Assembly (NCBI RefSeq): GCF_003931855.1
Contig: NZ_CP034248.1
Span: forward strand, 3,720,001 to 3,784,000
DNA length: 64,000 nt
Reading direction: 5' to 3'
Source: Paenibacillus lentus
GTDB lineage: Bacteria > Bacillota > Bacilli > Paenibacillales > Paenibacillaceae
The translations under genes and the position numbers were made by a program. The stretch's first letter is position 1; each line of letters begins with the position of its first letter. Below the pieces are notes generated by a model. The model was not told the DNA's origin. It saw only the letters and a list, made by a program, of their open reading frames with translations, and made no database searches. Shown here piece by piece: positions 46,884 to 55,548 of this stretch.

Positions 46884-47351
46884 TCAGCGACACAGCTCTA
46901 GAAGCGTTTCCTCCCACCGTTCAAGTACCTCGGCAGGTTCTTTCAGTCGAATTTGTACACCGGAGATAATATCGGCATATTGGGCCTTATCCTCTCGGCA
47001 AGCAACTACTTTAGCGGAAAATCTAGTACGTGGATGCTTAGCGTCTGAAAGATCAGGCAACTTGGCAAGTTCCAATTGAATATAGCATGCGGCCTCATTG
47101 TAAAAAACTACTATAGTTGCTTGTCCGGTACGGATAATGTTATTTGTTGTCGTCGTGTTTTCCCATAAACCGAGCCTGAGTGATGTCGGAGTTAATGCGA
47201 TAACTTCTCCTACACTGATCATAGCCGTGTGCGGCAAGCTTTGCTCCGTAACGGTTAACAGCATAAAGGCTTCGTGCTGCTTCTCCCCTAAATTTCGCCC
47301 ATTAAACAACGTATATAAATGAGGAGATAGTTCGGATACAGTGTTATTCAT
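46884..47351 (-). CDS. Flavin-binding split-barrel protein (pyridoxamine 5'-phosphate oxidase-like)
   Basis: About 155 residues. The start at ATG 47351 has GGAGG six bases upstream; ATG 47354 and a TTG at 47375 are alternatives. The hydrophobic strand pattern (FMLLTVTEQSLPHTAMISVGEV and LRLGLWENTTTTNNI) fits the PNPOx-like split-barrel fold. The family includes FMN- and F420-dependent oxidoreductases and heme-binding proteins; no specific substrate can be named. It lies 20 bp after the thioredoxin-like gene end on the same strand and may share its transcript. Confidence 0.75.
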   Translation of the reverse strand: MNNTVSELSPHLYTLFNGRNLGEKQHEAFMLLTVTEQSLPHTAMISVGEVIALTPTSLRLGLWENTTTTNNIIRTGQATIVVFYNEAACYIQLELAKLPDLSDAKHPRTRFSAKVVACREDKAQYADIISGVQIRLKEPAEVLERWEETLLELCR

Positions 47352-47394
47352 CATTTCCCTCCATTGCTCTTTCAATTTTCTGAATTCTTGTCCG

Positions 47395-47967
47395 TCATCT
47401 ATTATTGGCTGCCCTCGAATAAGCTTCTTTCATCATATTATAATCGATTGCCCCCTGAAATCTTTGTGTAATAACACCTTTCGCATTAAGCACATAGGTC
47501 GTTGGATAAGCAACCACCTGATACTGATCAGTAACACGTCCCGTTACATCAAGAGCATGCGGAAATGTTGACCCAAAGCTTTCCAGAAAATCCACCACAT
47601 TCTCCTGACCATCCTCAAGATGCGTCATATTGACAGCCAGCACGACCGCATCCTTGTCTGCGTATTCCGCATAGAACTTCTCCATATGAGGCATTTCTAT
47701 CCGGCATGGCGGACACCAGCTCGCCCAAAAATTGAGCAGCACCGTCTTCCCACGAAAATCTGCCAGCTGAACCTCTTCCCCCACGAGATTTTGCAAGGTA
47801 AAATCCGGTGCCCTGTTGCCCACCTTTAAACCGATTGGAATGGAGGCCTCCTCTTCGGCAGTATCCTCTGCACTTTGCTTCTTTGCATCTGCTTTATCGA
47901 AGTAATCATATGCTCCCCAACCAATTAGTCCTAGAAGAACAAGGATAGCTATCCAATTTTTCTTCAT
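47395..47967 (-). CDS. Membrane-anchored thiol-disulfide oxidoreductase, ResA/TlpA-like
   Basis: 190 residues. A single N-terminal membrane anchor (5-22) and an acidic linker precede a thioredoxin fold (50-190). The active site WCPPC sits in LNFWASWCPPCRIEMPHM near residue 86, and the cis-proline is in VAYPTTYVL. ResA-type proteins reduce disulfides outside the membrane, for example in apocytochrome c maturation; others act in copper handling. It follows a multi-pass membrane protein gene on the same strand, with a CsoR/CstR-like site upstream of that. Confidence 0.9.
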   Translation of the reverse strand: MKKNWIAILVLLGLIGWGAYDYFDKADAKKQSAEDTAEEEASIPIGLKVGNRAPDFTLQNLVGEEVQLADFRGKTVLLNFWASWCPPCRIEMPHMEKFYAEYADKDAVVLAVNMTHLEDGQENVVDFLESFGSTFPHALDVTGRVTDQYQVVAYPTTYVLNAKGVITQRFQGAIDYNMMKEAYSRAANNR

Positions 47968-48055
47968 CTATTTTCTGCCTCCTAATATAGTTCCAAGCCG
48001 CTATATTCCGTTATTAACTCTACCCCTTCTTGTCCACCTTAGATACATAAAAGAT

Positions 48056-48730
48056 TTAACGCTTATTCCCTATAAAAGAATCTAGGAAAAGCAAAGAAAT
48101 CGCCACTAAAAGAAAAAAGAGCTGCTCTAAAGAAAAACCGATTAGCACAGCATGGCGATACTCGTCCAAGAAGGGAATGACGGCAGAACCGATGCTATAC
48201 CATAAAGCTAGCGGCAAAAAAGATCTAAGCGGGGATTCATATTTCAGCCAAGCCATGATTCCTAATCCGGCCGCCAAAACCGCACAAAGCAAATTCTCCC
48301 ACCCCACTGCCCCTTCCCACAAGAAGAACATCGTGAATCTGAACCCCTGTACGGCGCCGTATGCCAGGAGTGCTGCTTTGACAAACGGGACGAGCAATGG
48401 CCGATTTTTATACCCCCTGTATGCCAGATAAGTAATTGCCCCGAGCACACCCAGCCATACCCCCCGCTGCCCCCCTGTAAAATATAGCAGGGACAGCGGA
48501 TTGGACAAGGTTTCTAGCGGACTAAAGAACAGCATACTGAATTTCCATAAGAAGAATCCGATCCCAAGAGCGTTCACATAACCTTCTTTAATCCAGCCTC
48601 CCGCCTCACGATGCCTAAACTTAATCTTTAACACGATGTATCCGAAAGCCGCCGACAACAGAAAAATAAGCAGATCCGCCCTTAACACCAGCGAACCCAG
48701 TGCAATCGTACCGATAATGTCTCCCACCAC
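48056..48730 (-). CDS. Multi-pass membrane protein upstream of the thioredoxin-like gene
   Basis: 224 residues with seven or so predicted helices. The start is GTG 48730 with AAAGGTG very close; no ATG is available near. The N-terminal IGTIALGSLVLRADLL and the general helix layout faintly recall prolipoprotein diacylglyceryl transferase, but the Lgt catalytic motif is not seen. I do not assign a function. Its partner is the ResA-like gene 88 bp downstream. A palindrome of the CsoR/CstR type lies about 100 bp upstream, which suggests control by copper or reactive sulfur. Confidence 0.75.
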   Translation of the reverse strand: MVGDIIGTIALGSLVLRADLLIFLLSAAFGYIVLKIKFRHREAGGWIKEGYVNALGIGFFLWKFSMLFFSPLETLSNPLSLLYFTGGQRGVWLGVLGAITYLAYRGYKNRPLLVPFVKAALLAYGAVQGFRFTMFFLWEGAVGWENLLCAVLAAGLGIMAWLKYESPLRSFLPLALWYSIGSAVIPFLDEYRHAVLIGFSLEQLFFLLVAISLLFLDSFIGNKR

Positions 48731-48827
48731 ACCTTTAATTTCATTTAGATGTATAAAAACGATAACAGTATATATATCATTATTAATTATTAGTGTTCTT
48801 TGAATATGCAGTATTTAAGCCACTCTC

Positions 48828-48845
48828 AATACCCCCAGGGGTATT
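48828..48845. promoter_or_regulatory. CsoR/CstR-like operator palindrome
   Basis: AATACCCC-CA-GGGGTATT is a perfect 8-bp palindrome with a 2-base centre, the form bound by copper-sensing CsoR and persulfide-sensing CstR repressors. It touches a minus-strand -35-like TTGAGA, with TATTCA 17 bp on, directed at the gene at 48730. No csoR-type gene is in the window. Confidence 0.6.
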
Positions 48846-48933
48846 ATTGAAATGATATGTCTTTTTCTCTCGTATGTCAAGTCGCGACATAATTCGCTGG
48901 GTGCCTTTCTCGTGATCATTTAAATCAGGCAAT

Positions 48934-48964
48934 AAGGCGACAACGGAAAATCCGTCGTCGCCTT
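48934..48964 (-). terminator. Terminator of the 57-aa gene
   Basis: AAGGCGACAACGGA (48934-48947) and TCCGTCGTCGCCTT (48951-48964) pair over 14 positions with one mismatch around AAA. The stop codon of the small gene overlaps its edge. The U-run on the minus strand is weak. Confidence 0.65.
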
Positions 48965-49136
48965 AAAATTTCACCAGGCTGGAGAGCGATCGCAAAAGAC
49001 GAAGCGCTACCGTTCTCTTGATATTCTGCCTTCTCATTCCAAGAATCCTACCCTCTTCATTGACTCTAAAATAACGAGGAGGATGATGAAACAGCTTTAT
49101 GTCCCTCTCCAGCCGATATAACTCTTCTGTGTACAA
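48963..49136 (-). CDS. Small basic protein, 57 aa
   Basis: A TTG start at 49136 with GGTGGGAG four bases upstream opens a 57-codon frame ending at a hairpin. The product is Arg/Leu-rich and basic, with a central HHPPRYFRVNEEGRILGMRR stretch and a hydrophobic C-terminal helix. I do not recognise it. The RBS, compact frame and terminator support a real gene. It is divergent from the SgrR-type regulator. Confidence 0.6.
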   Translation of the reverse strand: MYTEELYRLERDIKLFHHPPRYFRVNEEGRILGMRRQNIKRTVALRLLRSLSSLVKF

Positions 49137-49285
49137 TTCTCTCCCACCTCTCTATCTACTGCACTCCAAAATAATGTAATCCCATTATCTGCTTTAAAAG
49201 CAGGAAGAAAAAGAGTACACTAATGAACAAGTAATTCCCCTTTTGATCGAAAATGCCAATTATCCACTGTGAGGTGAAGCATCAG

Positions 49286-51100
49286 GTGCTAACCAGAGAA
49301 CGATATTTGACTTTACTTAATGAATACGGAACAAGGGATAATCCAACTGAACTCACATTTGTTCAAGAGGTAACCCTCCAGGAACTGACCAAGCTGTTTC
49401 ATTGCACCGAAAGAAACGTTAAGCTGATCGTTCGCAAGCTCGAGGACGAGGAGCTTATTCGATGGCATCCTGGACGCGGGCGCGGTATCCGATCGCAGAT
49501 CGAATTTCGCGTGCGACGAGACGAATTTCTGCTCGAATATGCAAAGCGTCTTGTTGACAAAGGAGAATATCAAACCGCGTTTGAGATTTTAAATCAAAAT
49601 GAACAAGATCAAGAGATACTGGAGCAATTCATCAAATGGCTTAACGGAAAATTTGGCTGCAGTGAGGAACCGATCTCCAGTACAAATTGCATTGATCTAT
49701 TCCGACTACCGGTATACCGTCCCCCGTTAACTTTAGATCCCGCCAATCTAATATATGGGTTCGACGCTCATTTGACCCGACAAATATTTGATCGGCTCGT
49801 CCAATATGACTCCGATCAGAATTCCATGGTTGTACCGATGATTGCCCACCATTGGGATAGTAATCAAGACGCAACCGAATGGGTATTCCATCTCCGCAAA
49901 GGAGTTCGCTTCCATCATAAACGTGAGCTGACTGCAGAGGATGTCGTATTTACGTTTAACCGGCTGCGAGAGCGCTCCCTCCATAACTGGTTGCTTATGA
50001 CGATGGATCGAATTGAAGCCATAAACCCCTATACCGTAAAAATACACCTAAAGCAGCCCAACTGGCTGCTACCGCGCATGCTCTGCTCAGCGACTGCAGC
50101 TATATTGCCCGCAGATTTAGTCAGCCAAAATGAGGAGATGTTCTGGAAATTGCCGATCGGGACGGGAGCTTTTCGTCTTACGCATTGGAGCGCAAATCAA
50201 ATCAATCTTTCCGTTAATACGGAATATTTTCTAGGGAGAGCCTATTTGGACGCAGTGGAGATCGTGATTTTACCAGAAGATATTCCCGGCTCCTCCAGGC
50301 TAAAATGGGAAAAGCTTATAGACAACGAAGCACGCTTTCCAACCAAACCGGAAAACGACTGGAATCGCGTCGAAGGCTTATGGAAAAACTGCAGCCTGAT
50401 TACCTGGAATCGCAACAAAACCGGACCACAGCAGTCTCTATCCTTCCGCCAAGCCGTCAATCTCATCATCGATCGGACAAAATTAATTCACGATGAACAA
50501 CAAGAGTTCCCCGCCCGTAGCTTCCCCCGCGATCCTAGCTTCGCAAGCGGTACATTTCGCTATGATCGGGACGCTGCCCTCCAGTTGCTCCGTGAGTCCG
50601 GTTATGATGGGACGCCGTTAATTCTAGTTACACCCGATCATTTGTACGAGGATGCGGAATGGTTCGCTGAACAATGCGACTCAATTGGGATAAGTATAGA
50701 AATCAACTGTGTAACGAATAACATCTGTGCGAGTGAGGATATCGGCCCTGAGGCCGACTGTATGTTGACTTGTCTTTCCTTTGCGGACGACGAAGTATGC
50801 CAATTGGAGACTTATCTTCAAAGACAGTGTCATATATATCAGCATATGGAGCACAATTTACGAAAATGGATTTACGAAATCATCAAAGATATTTTGGCAA
50901 CGCCGTCAATGGAGGAGCGCAGCGCCCTTTTTCAACAAATCGAGTTTCGGCTACATGACGAAGCCCAATTCTTGTTTCTCGTACACCGCAAAGTCAGTAC
51001 CTATGTCCATCCCTCCATCCGGGGACTCGGTATTAACCGACTGGGCTGGATGGATTTCAAAGACATCTGGCTAACCTCACCGATTTGCGATTGCAGCTAA
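49286..51100 (+). CDS. SgrR-type regulator with solute-binding domain
   Basis: About 604 residues from GTG 49286, which has GAGGTGA eight bases upstream; an ATG at 49253 lacks an RBS. The N-terminal winged helix (1-105) has LTFVQEVTLQELTKLFHCTERNVKLIVRKLE-type helices and the wing WHPGRGRG. The rest (about 150-600) is a family 5 solute-binding domain without signal peptide, containing IAHHWDSNQDATEWVFHLRKGVRFHHKRELTAEDV-like segments, as in E. coli SgrR, which senses sugar-phosphate stress. The regulated gene is not evident; no sgrS-like or exporter gene is adjacent. Confidence 0.88.
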   Translation: MLTRERYLTLLNEYGTRDNPTELTFVQEVTLQELTKLFHCTERNVKLIVRKLEDEELIRWHPGRGRGIRSQIEFRVRRDEFLLEYAKRLVDKGEYQTAFEILNQNEQDQEILEQFIKWLNGKFGCSEEPISSTNCIDLFRLPVYRPPLTLDPANLIYGFDAHLTRQIFDRLVQYDSDQNSMVVPMIAHHWDSNQDATEWVFHLRKGVRFHHKRELTAEDVVFTFNRLRERSLHNWLLMTMDRIEAINPYTVKIHLKQPNWLLPRMLCSATAAILPADLVSQNEEMFWKLPIGTGAFRLTHWSANQINLSVNTEYFLGRAYLDAVEIVILPEDIPGSSRLKWEKLIDNEARFPTKPENDWNRVEGLWKNCSLITWNRNKTGPQQSLSFRQAVNLIIDRTKLIHDEQQEFPARSFPRDPSFASGTFRYDRDAALQLLRESGYDGTPLILVTPDHLYEDAEWFAEQCDSIGISIEINCVTNNICASEDIGPEADCMLTCLSFADDEVCQLETYLQRQCHIYQHMEHNLRKWIYEIIKDILATPSMEERSALFQQIEFRLHDEAQFLFLVHRKVSTYVHPSIRGLGINRLGWMDFKDIWLTSPICDCS

Positions 51101-51108
51101 CAACACGC

Positions 51109-51146
51109 AAAAAAGGGAAAGCATCCCGAAAATGCCTTCCCTTTTT
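51109..51146. terminator. Bidirectional terminator between SgrR-type and nitroreductase genes
   Basis: Arms 51110-51124 and 51132-51146 pair over 15 positions with one A-G exception, flanked by A-run and T-run, so it can stop both convergent transcripts. Confidence 0.88.
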
Positions 51147-51159
51147 ACGATTCTAGATA

Positions 51160-51756
51160 TTATTTAAATACTTTCACGCGTTCTTCGATCGGATTGAATT
51201 GCTTCTCCCCTGGTTCAGCAACCGGTTTGCCGAACGGCATTTGCCCGATTAGCTTCCAGGAGGCAGGAATATTCCACTCAGCCTTAACCTTCTCATCGAT
51301 GAGCGGATTGTAGTGCTGCAGCGAAGCCCCAACCCCTTCGTTATCAAGCGCCGTCCAGACGACCAATTGCAGCATCCCTGAGGATTGCTCCGACCATACT
51401 GGGAAATTATCTTTATAAAGAGCGAATTGCTCTTGAAGCCCTTGAATGACTTCTTGATCTTCGAAGAATAACACAGTTCCACGGCCACTGCGGAATGCAG
51501 CCATTTTCTCTTCCGTCGGCCCAAAGCTTTCTGCTGGAACAACTGCTCTCAACGTTTCTTTCGTCATATCCCAAAGCTTGTCATGCTGTTCGTTGAAAAG
51601 AACAACTACACGGGCACTTTGCGAGTTAAAGGACGATGGCGTGTGCAACACGGCTTCAGCCACAATTTCCTCCACGCGTTGATCGGAAATAACTGCTTCT
51701 TTACTAATAGCGTACACGCTGCGTCTAGCTTTGATCGCCTCTAGAAATTGACTCAT
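51160..51756 (-). CDS. Nitroreductase-family NAD(P)H flavoprotein
   Basis: 198 residues, compact nitroreductase fold. FMN-binding features are ARRSVYAISKE at the N-terminus and HTPSSFNSQSARVVV near residue 40, with GVGASLQHYNPLID and IGQMPFGKPVAEP in the C-terminal half. It resembles the Bacillus MhqN/YdgI-type group, which reduces quinones or nitro compounds. It appears monocistronic. Confidence 0.9.
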   Translation of the reverse strand: MSQFLEAIKARRSVYAISKEAVISDQRVEEIVAEAVLHTPSSFNSQSARVVVLFNEQHDKLWDMTKETLRAVVPAESFGPTEEKMAAFRSGRGTVLFFEDQEVIQGLQEQFALYKDNFPVWSEQSSGMLQLVVWTALDNEGVGASLQHYNPLIDEKVKAEWNIPASWKLIGQMPFGKPVAEPGEKQFNPIEERVKVFK

Positions 51757-51948
51757 AGGTTTCTAATCTCCTTAACATTTAATAATTTACTTACTTTTAA
51801 TTAGTAACTCCATTTTACATACTACATGATAAAAAAATGAAATGCAATAGGCATAATTACTTAACTATTTTCTCCTATTTAGAAGCTATTCATTCCTAAT
51901 AAACTCATTTATAATGGGAATAAAACCCAAGAAAGGATGTTTGCTGGC

Positions 51949-53103
51949 GTGCCGAGAACGAAAGTGTTCATCAGCTCCGTAAATGAGGATGGATTAAAAC
52001 CGCTTCGCAGAATGGCTTTTCGCGAGCTTTCTTCCCTTGGGCATGAACCATTGATGTGGGAAGAAAATTTAGGTCCTTGGCCAGCTCATACAGATCCCAT
52101 TACAAAATGTTTGGAAGCGGTTGTGGAAAGCGATATCTATTTATTATTTCTAGGTAGCAAGGCAGGTACTTACAACGATTCATCAGGAATTACAATTACG
52201 CATATGGAGTTTATTAAGGCGCATGACCAGGGAAAACTTATTCTCGTATTCGCTGACACTGAAATCAAATCATCTTTCTTTGCCAAGGCTAAACCATTCA
52301 TCGACCAACTCATCGACCAGCATATCCATAATCATGAACAATTCCCCTCTCCTTTACATATTATAGATGCTTTACAAGATAACCATACTATCCCCCCAAA
52401 TGTCGATCCATATGTATGGTATTTCTTATACGATATCTCTCTGCGCAAAATATACATCGATGATTTATCACTGGGGGTGCCCATCGATTGGAAAGCTTAC
52501 CTTAGCGACTTGCTGCGCCGGGGAGCACTGCTTCTTCCCCTAGAGCAATCCATTGAACAAAATAGTTCCAGGGTCGAACAGTTTGATGAAGCCGTTGATT
52601 TGTTATATCATCTTATCCCGCACCTGCAAATAAACGGATTACAGAAAGCGGATGACTTGCTTGAAGCGATTCAAACACGGATGGATGGGGGCAAGATCGA
52701 GCACAGCTACGGAACCTATGTCGCAGAAACCGTTGGTTTCTATGAGGACTGCTGTGCAGCCACCTTGTTTGGGCGGGAGGAAGAATGCTTGCAGCTCATA
52801 GCCAAAGTAGGCGAAGCGACCGGAGCTTCCTGTTATATGCTAACGGATCAAAGCTCTTATAATGTACTCACGTATCATATGGGAGACAACGGAGAGCAGG
52901 TCTTTTTTAAAGCCGCTAAAAATATGTTTTACTATTGCATTCGTTCGGGAAAATTTGTATTGACTCTCCATTTTCCTGCTGATCCAACTTGGGATTATAA
53001 GAAATTCATCCACTATAAAGAAGCCGCAAACCATGCTATAATTAGTAAAAATCCGTTAATGATCGAATTCATCAAGCTGATTCTAGGAGGGATGCAGTCA
53101 TGA
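51949..53103 (+). CDS. DUF4062 (TIR-like fold) protein, first gene of a two-gene cassette
   Basis: 384 residues from GTG 51949, with AAAGGA about 11 bases upstream; an ATG at 51937 abuts that RBS. The N-terminal DUF4062 domain (1-105) shows KVFISSVNED, RELSSLGHEPLMWEE, the ESDIYLLFLGSKAG strand and GITITHMEF, where the conserved T-x-x-E sits. This fold is related to TIR and nucleoside deoxyribosyltransferases and is often the signalling or effector head of defence and STAND proteins. The C-terminal 190 residues are unlike known NTPase or repeat partners; a cysteine-rich segment CCAATLFGREEEC and a possible GAF-like sensor fold are seen. The next gene overlaps by four bases. Function is unknown. 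Confidence 0.75.
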   Translation: MPRTKVFISSVNEDGLKPLRRMAFRELSSLGHEPLMWEENLGPWPAHTDPITKCLEAVVESDIYLLFLGSKAGTYNDSSGITITHMEFIKAHDQGKLILVFADTEIKSSFFAKAKPFIDQLIDQHIHNHEQFPSPLHIIDALQDNHTIPPNVDPYVWYFLYDISLRKIYIDDLSLGVPIDWKAYLSDLLRRGALLLPLEQSIEQNSSRVEQFDEAVDLLYHLIPHLQINGLQKADDLLEAIQTRMDGGKIEHSYGTYVAETVGFYEDCCAATLFGREEECLQLIAKVGEATGASCYMLTDQSSYNVLTYHMGDNGEQVFFKAAKNMFYYCIRSGKFVLTLHFPADPTWDYKKFIHYKEAANHAIISKNPLMIEFIKLILGGMQS

Positions 53104-53291
53104 GTAGCGGAGTATTCGTCTCAAAGAATGGGAAAGTAACCGAAGCTATAGGCACACAGCCCAAGGAAGCATTGCTGTTCGCTCCTTCCAAGAAAAGCTC
53201 GTCACAAATATTGCAAGAGCAGCGCATCGCGATGAAGCGCAATAATAAACGGATCAAAGAACGGTTCAACGAAGCAACGAAGCGGGTATGA
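53100..53291 (+). CDS. 63-aa basic protein coupled to the DUF4062 gene
   Basis: ATG 53100 overlaps the DUF4062 stop in ATGA and has GGAGGG eight bases upstream, so it is translated and coupled. The product has a short hydrophobic beginning (GVFVSKNGKV) and a strongly basic helical second half, with repeated Lys/Arg and Asn. It could be a nucleic-acid-binding or partner protein. I do not recognise a family. A strong terminator closes the cassette. Confidence 0.75.
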   Translation: MSSGVFVSKNGKVTEAIGTQPKEALLFAPSKKSSSQILQEQRIAMKRNNKRIKERFNEATKRV

Positions 53292-53316
53292 GCTATTTAT
53301 AGATAGCATAAATAAA

Positions 53317-53357
53317 GCGACCTTATCTCCTTAAGCGGAGATAAGATCGCTTTTTTT
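53317..53357 (+). terminator. Terminator of the DUF4062 cassette
   Basis: GCGACCTTATCTCC (53317-53330) pairs with GGAGATAAGATCGC (53337-53350) with one mismatch, then seven T residues. Confidence 0.92.
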
Positions 53358-53385
53358 GCTATTCGTTTTGATGACACATACTTGC

Positions 53386-53700
53386 CTAGGATATCAACTT
53401 GAGTCCAACCGCTGCACTTAGCACCATAGCGATAAACAGTATCCGTTTCCAGTCCTTGGATTCACCGTAGAACAGCATTCCCATCAATGCGCTGCCGACG
53501 GTGCCGATTCCTGTCCAGACGGCGTAGGCCGTTCCCATAGCCAATGTTTTCATCGCTACAGACAATAGAAGAAAACTAATAATGAATCCACCAAACAACA
53601 ATAGAAAAGCCTGCCAATCTCTCCGCTTGTTGATTCGGCTAATTCCCGCTACCCCAATCACTTCGCCTATACCCGCCAATATGAGAATAAACCAAGCCAT
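53386..53700 (-). CDS. gdnD: Guanidinium exporter, SMR subunit 2
   Basis: 104 residues, four membrane helices. The conserved glutamate is in LILAGIGEVIGVAG (helix 1), and WTGIGTVGSALMGML is the typical SMR helix 3. With the gene immediately upstream it forms the YkkCD-type heterodimer. The guanidine-I riboswitch before the pair shows that guanidinium is the substrate. GGAGGG lies eight bases before the ATG. Confidence 0.93.
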   Translation of the reverse strand: MAWFILILAGIGEVIGVAGISRINKRRDWQAFLLLFGGFIISFLLLSVAMKTLAMGTAYAVWTGIGTVGSALMGMLFYGESKDWKRILFIAMVLSAAVGLKLIS

Positions 53701-53701
53701 T

Positions 53702-54052
53702 TTAATTCCCTCCCTGCGCGTCCTGCTCTGTGGTTACCAGTTTTAACCCTGCTACGCCGCAAACTAAGAGAATGATTAGCAGCAGCTTAGCCAGCTTGAA
53801 CGGCTCTCCAAATACGAGCATTTCCAAAATTACCGTGCCCGAAGTGCCAATTCCCGTAAATACAGCATAAGCCGTACCAGTCGGCAGCTTACGCGTAGAT
53901 AGAACAAGCAAATACATGCTGACAAAAATAGCTACACCGGTAGCCATCCAGGTCAAGGCGTTGTACGAATGCTTGAGGCCAATCACCCACCCTATCTCAA
54001 ACAGCCCGGCTATCAATACCAGTCCCCAATAACGATTCATCTTTGTATCCAT
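53702..54052 (-). CDS. gdnC: Guanidinium exporter, SMR subunit 1
   Basis: 116 residues from ATG 54052, with GGAG 11 bases upstream; longer readings run into the riboswitch. Four membrane helices. The key glutamate is in IAGLFEIGWVIGLKH, followed by GTAYAVFTGIGTSGTVILEML. It is the first gene after the guanidine-I riboswitch and pairs with the SMR protein encoded two bases downstream. Confidence 0.93.
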   Translation of the reverse strand: MDTKMNRYWGLVLIAGLFEIGWVIGLKHSYNALTWMATGVAIFVSMYLLVLSTRKLPTGTAYAVFTGIGTSGTVILEMLVFGEPFKLAKLLLIILLVCGVAGLKLVTTEQDAQGGN

Positions 54053-54090
54053 GGAACCCGCCTCTCCTTCTCTCCATCCTTCAAACAGGC

Positions 54091-54225
54091 AAAAGCCCGG
54101 AAAGATATCTGTTGATGATATCCTCCCGGGCTTTTGTCCCTCCGTGTCGCAAGATATTTCCTGCGTGTCCTCTCTTGGACCAGGCCGGCGTGTACTTCGC
54201 CGCGGAACCCTAGAGAACAATTGTG
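54091..54225 (-). ncRNA. Guanidine-I riboswitch (ykkC leader) with terminator
   Basis: Read on the minus strand, the leader has the conserved blocks CTAGGGTTCCG, CTGGTCCAAGAGAGG, CACG and GGGACAAAAGCCCGGGAGG of the ykkC aptamer. The last block also forms the 3' arm of the alternative terminator AAAGCCCGG...CCGGGCTTTT (54091-54135). Guanidine binding should sequester it and allow read-through into gdnCD. Confidence 0.95.
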
Positions 54226-54231
54226 ACCTAA

Positions 54232-54260
54232 ATAATACAGGAAAAAAATCGGTGGGTCAA
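54232..54260 (-). promoter_or_regulatory. Promoter of the gdnCD riboswitch transcript
   Basis: A -35 TTGACC (54255-54260) and -10 TATTAT (54232-54237) are exactly 17 bp apart on the minus strand, placing the start near 54225. Confidence 0.85.
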
Positions 54261-54381
54261 CTCCTTCAGCGCCGTTCATGCATACTTGTCTTCGCATCCT
54301 CTATAGTCTAACATAGTCCCAAGAAGTATTTTTCCATGTTCACCTAAATCATTAATCACTATAGATAAAGGAGATTGACCG

Positions 54382-55395
54382 ATGAACCATACAAGACTGT
54401 TTTCACCTTACTCCATTAAAAATGTAACTTTAAAGAACCGGATTGTCATGTCGCCGATGTGCATGTATTCCTCCTATGACCGCGACGGTAAGGTGACCGA
54501 TTGGCATCGGGTTCACTATCCTAGCCGGGCTGCCGGGCAGGTTGGATTAGTCATGCTGGAGGCAACGGCTGTCACGCCCGAAGGTCGGATCTCCTATGAA
54601 GATCTCGGCATTTGGAGTGACGAGCATATCGAGGGATTGCAGGAAGTGGTTCGGCTTATCCATCATCATGGGGCTAAAGCGGCGATTCAGCTTGCACATG
54701 CCGGCAGAAAGGCCGAGCTGGAAGAGACGATTATCGCGCCTTCGGCTATTCCTTTTGAAGGAATGAAGACACCCAAGGAAGCTTCAAAAGAGGACATCAC
54801 CCGCATTATCACTTCTTTCCGGGACGGGGCTCGGCGCGCAAGGGAAGCCGGATTCGACATCATTGAAATCCATGGCGCTCACGGCTATTTGATTAGCGAA
54901 TTTCTTTCCCCGCTCTCAAATAAGCGTACCGACGAATACGGCGGCAATGCGGACAACCGTTATCGCCTGTTGCGCGAAATCATTGAAGCGGTGAAGTTAG
55001 AATGGAGTGGGCCGCTCTTTGTCCGTATTTCCGCTGACGAGTATCATGAGGACGGCAATTCGTTGGAGCAATTCATTCAATTCGCAGGCTATATGAAGGA
55101 GCAGGGCATTGATTTGATCGATTGCAGCTCGGGCGGAATTGTTCCCGCATCCATCGATGTATATCCCGGATACCAGGTCAATCTTTCCGATCAGATTCGC
55201 AATCGCGCCAACATTGCCACCGGGGCGGTTGGCCTTATTTCCAGTGGCCTTCAGGCTGAGGAAATCCTCGGCAATGGGCGAGCTGACCTCATCTTCGTCG
55301 GTCGCGAGTTGCTGCGCAATCCATATTGGCCATTAAGCGCAGCTAAGGAGCTCGGGGTTACGATTGAACGTCCTAAGCCGTATCATCGCGCCTAG
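54382..55395 (+). CDS. namA: NADPH dehydrogenase, old yellow enzyme family (NamA/YqjM)
   Basis: 337 residues, TIM barrel. The classical YqjM features are present: Cys26 in SPMCMYSS, which tunes the flavin, the HAGRKA segment, [27 protein letters not shown], and the ARG-like loop near the C-terminus. It reduces activated C=C bonds and nitro groups with NADPH and FMN. It is monocistronic; RBS AAGGAG. Confidence 0.95.
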   Translation: MNHTRLFSPYSIKNVTLKNRIVMSPMCMYSSYDRDGKVTDWHRVHYPSRAAGQVGLVMLEATAVTPEGRISYEDLGIWSDEHIEGLQEVVRLIHHHGAKAAIQLAHAGRKAELEETIIAPSAIPFEGMKTPKEASKEDITRIITSFRDGARRAREAGFDIIEIHGAHGYLISEFLSPLSNKRTDEYGGNADNRYRLLREIIEAVKLEWSGPLFVRISADEYHEDGNSLEQFIQFAGYMKEQGIDLIDCSSGGIVPASIDVYPGYQVNLSDQIRNRANIATGAVGLISSGLQAEEILGNGRADLIFVGRELLRNPYWPLSAAKELGVTIERPKPYHRA

Positions 55396-55548
55396 TCGTT
55401 GTTGTGTTTATAGACAAATCTCGCATGACTGTCACCTTGTTCTCCGATTATTATGTTATAAGGTGAGCTAGGCTATATCATTACAAAAATTTAGCACGTA
55501 AGCATAATGTTAAGCATTTTTGTTGTACCTGAAGGAGTGGCTCACAGC

